Assembly (NCBI GenBank): GCA_004794785.1
Contig: SJOL01009575.1
Span: 177,220-241,219, forward strand
Direction: 5' to 3'
DNA from: Opisthorchis felineus
Lineage: Eukaryota; Platyhelminthes; Trematoda; Opisthorchiida; Opisthorchiidae
DNA: 64,000 bases
The position numbers and the translations under genes were made by a program. The notes under the pieces were generated by a model. The model had not been told where the DNA came from, searched no databases, and saw only the letters and a list, made by a program, of their open reading frames with translations. Position 1 is the stretch's first letter. Every line of letters starts with the position of its first letter. Of the stretch, positions 57,715 to 64,000 are shown piece by piece.

Positions 57715-57853
57715 TGCGCGTGGCTCAACTGATTGTTGGAAACAATTAATAGCCCAAACCTAGACAGGAGCGGTCGAGATGCTCAAAGTTGGGTTCGAAC
57801 CACGGACTTTCCGGTCCGTAAGGTGGCTCTTTAACCACTGACCTATCTCGAGC
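57715..57853 (-). mobile_element. tRNA-like sequence, probable head of another SINE
   Basis: The minus strand from 57853 to 57781 is 73 nt long. Its ends pair over 7 bp with two G-U pairs. It has TAGGTCAGTGGTTAA as an A-box and GTGGTTCGAACCC as a B-box. The T-stem and anticodon arm pair poorly, so a working tRNA is unlikely. Confidence 0.45.
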
Positions 57854-58234
57854 TGTCATCTCCTTAGCAAATAACATTGATGGCCCAGGCTATGCACCTG
57901 ATAGTTGCCTGTGCCTTTGTACTTGGCAGATTTGTTTTAGCCAATGAGCCCACCTACTGAAACATTTGTATGATTCCAGGGAGATTCGCCAGTGTTCTTA
58001 GAGTAAATGATTCCTATTGACTCTCGGATAAAGAGCAACCATCACTAGCATAATTTAAGCGGTGTCTTCGATCCCTGGGATATGTATACAGGGAAATTTA
58101 GCAAGTAGCCAAAATGTGTACAGTACAGTCAGTCCGCCTTTTTCAGCTCCCTTAAGGGACCGTTTCTCGAGGTATGGTGGCTGTAGGGGAGGGGCACAGT
58201 GATATGTCTGCCAGTCCTGTACAGTCTAATTTTT

Positions 58235-58600
58235 CATTGAGATTTCATCATGCAAGTGAAGCCAATCTGTGTTGAAAAGCCGAGAAACAATGTACAGCAG
58301 TTTTTTCGTTATTGGGAATCATCAGTAGTGTGCGTCTCACGAAACTCTTGTGGAAATTCCGAACTTGAGAACTCCCGGTTAGTTGTCTGGGCACCTAACC
58401 GTTCGGACACGAGCAGCCGAACAGTACTTGTGGTTAACTTGCACTTAGATGTAATATTGTTGTACCACTTAGCCTTCAATCACGGGATCCACATATCGTG
58501 GTCATGTTTTGATTGGCTCCTCGAGTGATGACTTTTCAGGTTTGAAAGTTTCACTCGTCTTGTGGAAGTATTCATCCACTGAGCAACTTATGGATTACTG
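58235..58600 (-). mobile_element. tRNA-derived SINE, copy at 58.4 kb
   Basis: The full layout of body, degenerate tRNA-like region and distal block (GGCTCCTCGAGTGATG on the plus strand) is present. The B box has decayed. It faces the next copy head to head. Confidence 0.6.
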
Positions 58601-58634
58601 ATAGCGTGAGAGAATTTGGGAATTTTATTTGAGA

Positions 58635-58945
58635 TTTCGTCCTGTAAGTGAAGGCATGAAAGGCCACTTGTTTTATCCTTATGGAGAATCATGTCCCACG
58701 GGATGTGGATTCTGTGATCGAAGTGAGTTAATCACAACGATAACTAGTCGCTGTGAGTTAACAGTTAAGTAGTCAAGCTGCTAGGCGTGAGGACGTGGGT
58801 TCGAAATGCCCTCCTGGAGTTTGGTGAGATGCCCGCAGTTGATGATTCTCAATAAGGATGAAATAGCTGTAAAGTGATTCTCCGCTTTTCAGCGTAGATT
58901 GGCTTCACTGACAGAACGAAATGTCAGTCGGAAATTCCCAAATCT
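58635..58945 (+). mobile_element. tRNA-derived SINE, copy at 58.8 kb
   Basis: The plus strand carries GGACGTGGGTTCGAAATGCC (B box), then AATAAGGATGAAATAGCTG and TTCACTGACAGAACGAAATG. The first part (58635-58690) looks like a piece of the opposite orientation, so this is a mixed or nested insertion. Confidence 0.55.
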
Positions 58946-60844
58946 CCTTACACTGGCAACACCCTAATTTCCACTCTCTGATGATACCAGCTTGCGTCTA
59001 GTCGGGGAGGGTATGGATTTTCCGTGCTTGTTTTTCCCAAACTTTGTGCCATCTACCGTTAGCTGCCATAAAGTACTCATCGTCTAATACAGTCTCGAAA
59101 CTGTAAAGCGAATTCGCTAATACTGCGAACGTGGTTTCTTCATGGAGGGACCAATGGTGTTGTTGATATCAACACAGTGGTAATAGCGAGGGGGTTAGGA
59201 CAAAGGGGGTATCTTTAGATGCAAGGAGTACCTTAAGGTAAACTGATGAGTGCTATTGTGAGGTCCGTTCACCCGTGAACAGTCTGAATAGTTGTATCGG
59301 TTTCATATGTTCTAGTTTTGGAACTAACCACCATTAATTTTTCTCTCCGATGAGCCTGTAATGTGCATCCTGATGTGGGTCCTGCTTTTACCACTAGTAA
59401 CGTAGGATATACACAGTCTTGGTAATCGCACAACTATCCAGGTTGTCACTTTTATACAACGGCATCCGACAATTGACCACATCCTATCTGGTCGCCGCCT
59501 CGGGATATAGGATCACCGTAACCGATGCAACAGATTAGAAACTGACAGTGAAGTTGCATATATTTATATATACATGAGTTGCACACTAAGAACTCATAAG
59601 TAGGCAAACGATAACAGGTTTTTGCATTGTCTCCAAGCTAAATTGGTTCATGTAAGGTCTGTGGATTCACTTATAGTCCAGTCTTCCAGATATAGTGGAG
59701 ACGCTACTTGGGCTAACTTTGGTGTCTCGCACAAATGCTCATAAATGGAGATTGATGTGGGCTGCTCTGTTAGTGGGTCCTCTGCGAGTGCTTGATTACA
59801 TCTGACGAGGGGAACAATTGTTGGAGCTTCCCCCCTCGATTCATTGCGTGAAGGTGGACGGGGGTCATAGGATAATGGGTTTGATGGGTGAAATCGGAGG
59901 TCGGGAAAAGAATAGGTGGCTTCTTCTGATAATTCTACTGTTGAGCGCGAGTCATCGGATGCTGGAGCTCGAACTATCTGTCCAAAAACAAAGGTATAGG
60001 GGAAATTTTTATGGCTGATATTTGCTATGAACTACACAATAGTTCAGTAAACGTGCAAATCAAACAGATGGTAATATTGTACACAACTGTAACAGCCTTA
60101 TCTGATCTGTGGGAAGCCGTTCCTTGTTCGCAGATCCGGAGTTTGAAGTTCCTAGAACATGGGTGTCTGTCGGTTGTACACGAATTTAAGGGATGTTGTT
60201 TCATATGCCAGTTTGGAAAAACTATTTCGGGATTTTGTGTTCTTCAGGACTGGATCCAATTTTCAAACTGTTCTGTGCAAAGTCAGAAAAGGGGAAGGCT
60301 ATTCACTCAAGTCTCTGCCGAAACAAGCGTCATCGTCGTTAAGGTCATCTGAAGGGGGGAGACATGTGCGTGGGTAACTAGCGTAATCTCCTTTAGTAGA
60401 GACGCCCACAAACAGTACTTTACATAATGTAACTGGAAGACCAAGTTTCAAGGAGGCTAGATTAAACATGTGTGCAGATTACCCGCCACATTGTATAGCC
60501 AGCGGCAGCATAAAGATGGTGTGTTTGAGGTTGCAGCATTCCCAGACATTTATCAACCTCAGGATTTATAGGATCCGTACTACTAGTAATTTCATTTGAA
60601 TGAGGCGCTACTTATTTGACCTAGAACACATGAGCTTTGATGAACGGGTTGCCAGGAAAGACCCTGGAAAATCGGCGCAGTCTAACTGCAAGACCTTTAA
60701 CACGATACTTGTGTAAAACAAGTTAGTTTTGGTGCTGGCAGCCCTCCAGAATGTAACTCTTCTTGCTAGATATGTAGCCAAACTTGGCTATGGAACGATC
60801 AGTCTCAGTCTAGATTATTGGCAGTGTGAGGTTTAGAGTTTACA

Positions 60845-61170
60845 ATTGAGATTTCGTCCCAGAAGTGAGGCCAATCTATGCTAAAAAGCCAAGAAGCACT
60901 GTACAGCTGTTTCATCCATGTTGGAAATTATCATTAGTGTGCATTTCAAAAAACTCCAGGGAGTTTCAGCGGTCGAACACTTAACCGCTCGACCCGCGGT
61001 AGCCGAACTGCAGTGCGATTAGCTCTGACTTAGACAGGATATAGCACTACTCATCCTTCAAACATCGGATATCACGTGATTGCATGTTGGCTGGCTCCTC
61101 AAATGACGAATTATCAGATGGAAGTTTCATTCGTCCTGTGAAATTATTCTGTCCCTGAGCTAATTATAGA
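60845..61170 (-). mobile_element. tRNA-derived SINE, copy at 61 kb
   Basis: The plus-strand text TTTCGTCCCAGAAGTGAGGCC through GCACTGTACAGCTGTTTC to GGCTGGCTCCTCAAATGACG matches the complement of the other copies over most of their length, with a partly deleted tRNA-like region. Confidence 0.62.
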
Positions 61171-63160
61171 GTGTTCGTAGATGAAACGACCTCTAGATTG
61201 TCCAACCGAGTGCGGAACTAAAATCATTTTCTCTTTGGTTTTCCACCATTCGGACCAAAGATTTACGCAAAAACTGAATCACTTGTTTGTTTGGCACTGA
61301 AGCACCGAATTTCAGCGCACACATTTTCCAACTTGATGATGCGGATCACTGAGATACACAGCGAACGAAAGTTACTAGAACGGACTTCAGAAAGTAACAA
61401 CCAACGAATAGTAACTGCAACCAGTTAGACAGACTCACTATCATACCGTGCAGCTGGAATGCAGCTATAAATAAACGCAATCTAGTTTAGGTATTACTAG
61501 GATATAGCTCGACATTTTATGCGGATGGGTAGTTCATGTAAAAAAAAGCACGTTTTCAAACGAAAGGTTAGCGTGACATTTGCTGTACATGTCGGAGCGG
61601 AATGTTGCCGCTAACGCGTAGGTGGAATAGTTTGTTTTCCAGATAAAGCCCTTTCCATTTTTAGTGCATTTCGCTGAGGTAACGATCCTCAGTTGAATCA
61701 CTCGTTTCAGACAAAGTTCTTGGAAAGTTCGATGTGAGTATGCATTCCCAACTTGATCAAACAGTCTGCTCCATGTGGCCAACTTATTCTACCGGAGTAC
61801 AGGTTCAGAAGGCAAGTTTGATCCACGAATGTGCATGTTCTGGAAAGCATTTCGCACACGAGATTTTCGAAATGGGTGCAAAACAGTATGAGGAAGTGTG
61901 TGAGCGTGTTGAACGGAAATACAATCTAGGAATTAAATAGAGTCAGCTTTATCTAACCATCTAAAAGTGTCCTACATTTAACAGACTTTTCAAGCATGAT
62001 AAAAAATTATCGTTTTTAGTTGAAAACCGTCGCTGCTACCTGTTTAACGGTGGATGCTACTGATGAGGCATGCGAGTAGTATGTGGTTTTCTCGTAACTC
62101 CGCCTCGCGTCTAATGGAAAGTGGGGTTTATTACGGAATTTGTGGAACTGCTTTGCACCGTTCGTTTACAGTTGCGTGATAGTCAATGAATATCCACGAA
62201 AGCTCAAGAAGACACGTGAGGGTGTTCAATTTAAAAAAATAAGGTGCATATGAGATGTTTCCTTTCCTGCCTAATAGTTTGTAACTGTTTACTTGGTGTT
62301 TGCTAACAAATAACTGCGGCGAGAGGCTTTCCTCCTTACACTTGTACATTAGTGTAGAGTTACAACATTCAGTCTCACTCGGCCCTCATTTCAATCCCCA
62401 GATTCATCATTTCGTTTAGCCCATCCTCTGGCATTCACTCGGCTGTGGCTTCAAATAACTCATCTTCCGTTTGTGAGCGGTTATACGTGGCACTTTTTAG
62501 CACTCTGCTCACAGTGAATCCAACAGCCATTGTTAGAAGTCATGTAAAAGATTGAAATCCACATGCACGTTCTCACGTGATATCGTATTATACACCAGCG
62601 AGTCATCGATACACAGACACCATTGAACAATTAGTTGATTGAATATTATCGATCCTTGTCGAATGACTGCTATTGATTATTATTGATTGGCATAAATGTG
62701 ACCTAGAGCTCGTAATCTGGAACGACTGTTATAAAGGAGAATTTTTTCTGTGCAACAGAACAGTCTTGATTCTTTGGCCTAATACCCTGAGCCGTTACGG
62801 TCCGCGGTCATGAGGTTGTCGTGTCATAGAGCGGAGAATGAGCCCTTTACGTAGGAAGGAAAATATGGAAAATCTCACTTGGTTTCAAAGGTATCCGTGA
62901 CAAGTGAACTATGGCAGAATAGCCTCACTATAATTAGTGGGTATGAATAGAGTTGTTGGCGCTGATAGCAAAAGCACAATAATATATTCTGTACCGAAGG
63001 ATAGACTCTGGAATTGCACAAACGCATATCATCATCTATCTGGGTGAAAAAGTGTGATTTCCGGAGCGCATACCATTGCAGCAAGTTTTGACTTTGAGGA
63101 ATCTGGTTATTTACAACAAGTGTGCTGTTTAGGTTAAAAATACAGCCAATCTTTAGGTTA

Positions 63161-63517
63161 TACCTCAATTTTTGGTTTTGGAATCCAAGGGGGACCAAAC
63201 TGAGTGTGTCTCTCTTCTTCCAGTGATGCTGGCTTTGATCTTAGCTGGACTGCTGATAGTTGGTGACTTATACTTCCTCCTGGGCTTTGTTCTTTGGACA
63301 CTGACCTACTCTGCTGTTCCTCAACTTCCAACAACAACGCATCACCCAAAGGTGGTGGAGGCAGACGTTGACTGTGTCTATCTTGGGAGGGAAACTGATA
63401 ATTTGTGGCCGTCGTAGGAGGGGTTGTAGAGTGTGCGTATGGTAGATAGAATTGACTGCTTGAATCCAGAATCCAGCGCTGCCCATCTGGTGTTTCAAAT
63501 TTTGGAGTAGCCATGAG
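63161..63517 (-). CDS. Exon of an unidentified proline- and serine-rich protein
   Basis: An open frame follows a good acceptor (CGGCTTCAG) and codes for about 119 residues. These include FETPDGQRWILDSSSQFYL, a PPPPLGDALLLEVEEQQ stretch and the end PPWIPKPKIEV. It may start at its own ATG (63514), since flatworm genes can be trans-spliced just upstream of the start codon, or it may be internal. It ends either at the TAA (63160-63158), giving a C-terminus KIEV that could bind PDZ domains, or at GAG|GTATAA, a weaker donor. The residue composition is typical of coding sequence and unlike the frames around it. I do not recognise the family. It cannot belong to the hemicentin gene, whose start and signal peptide lie 12 kb downstream of it. 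Confidence 0.55.
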
Positions 63518-64000
63518 CTGAAGCCGAAAATAAAAAATGGAAAAAGCAATGCAAGTGCGGAAGCTTGAGGGGAACCGTGAACTCGTTAGACAAAAATTGG
63601 TTTGATTTCGATTTCTTACGCTCATTCAAAACAAAAAACAGCATGTTGGATTAGATGTGTACTATCTAATGCCCTTTTTCAGTGGTCATATGTTTTTCTA
63701 AAGTGCTAACATATTTTAACATTTTAATTTCATTTTGCGACTGGAGAGGCTGTGTCGGGATTTTTACACGCAGTTCGTTTGTGCACGATGGAGTTGGAAA
63801 TCGTGAACAATATGGACAGAAATGTTTAGCCGGTACAGGGTACTTCATCGCAATTATGATATGGCAGGACAGCTCTTGTAATAAGGGCAAACGAATGCCA
63901 TGGGTTGTGGGCGAATTAGCCTATACATAGGGAAGTAACAATCGTTTTATTAGTGTCGTGAGTAGGATACAACTGACGGGTTTCTGAATGGTCATTGTCA

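Larger units (their letters stand above)
51369..63157. other. Region between the hemicentin start and the 63-kb exon
   Basis: No supported gene. It contains the two Penelope-like fragments, one hammerhead element, three long SINE copies and a tRNA-like SINE head. The hemicentin promoter and any 5' untranslated exon should lie near the low end but cannot be placed from sequence alone. Confidence 0.65.

Noticed and set aside
57781..57853. Possible functional tRNA gene
   Set aside because: The acceptor stem pairs, but the T-stem and anticodon arm do not, so it was kept only as a tRNA-like SINE head.
1..64000. CRISPR arrays, bacterial operons or rRNA genes
   Set aside because: No regularly spaced direct repeats, no ribosome binding sites ahead of long frames and no rRNA-like conserved blocks were seen; the intron-rich layout is eukaryotic.

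Overview
The window looks like nuclear DNA from a flatworm, most likely a digenean trematode. It has one gene with small exons and kilobase-long introns packed with repeats. The repeats include a Penelope-like element with a GIY-YIG motif, an RTE-type LINE tail with a trinucleotide end, tRNA-derived SINEs, and a family of short elements carrying hammerhead ribozyme motifs. The phylum is an inference from this repeat mix and from general knowledge of such genomes. No ribosomal, tRNA or bacterial genes were seen.

Main gene. From 51326 down to 55 on the minus strand runs the 5' part of a hemicentin-like gene. I could place 17 exons whose splice phases all agree. They encode about 1,095 residues: a signal peptide, a von Willebrand factor A (VWA) domain with its metal site, the hemicentin-specific region, and six immunoglobulin (Ig) domains. 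The gene continues past position 1. Hemicentins are secreted, very long extracellular matrix proteins, so many more Ig domains and a C-terminal module are expected outside the window. Every Ig domain is split by an intron near its middle. All introns are GT-AG except intron 6, which uses a GC donor.

Introns. Intron 1 (11.8 kb) holds a decayed Ty3/Gypsy RNase H fragment, a foldback repeat and hammerhead-element copies. Intron 3 (6.1 kb) holds a broken Penelope-like element on the opposite strand. Intron 16 (5.9 kb) holds an RTE-type LINE 3' end, a SINE and a perfect 35-bp palindrome. Other introns hold SINEs, foldback repeats and more hammerhead elements.

The most notable signal is the hammerhead element family, with at least twelve copies. 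A full copy has a palindromic head of about 120 bp followed by a type I hammerhead with a long helix I, a conserved core and a very short helix III. The best-preserved plus-strand copy is at 9236-9332. One copy with an intact core (38534-38622) lies in the sense direction inside intron 2 of the hemicentin gene, so it could cut the host pre-mRNA. A second foldback repeat family carries a different hammerhead-like core.

Upstream flank, 51.4-63.1 kb. I see no convincing gene here, only SINEs, Penelope-like fragments and another hammerhead element. At 63517-63161 there is a convincing exon of a different, unidentified minus-strand gene.
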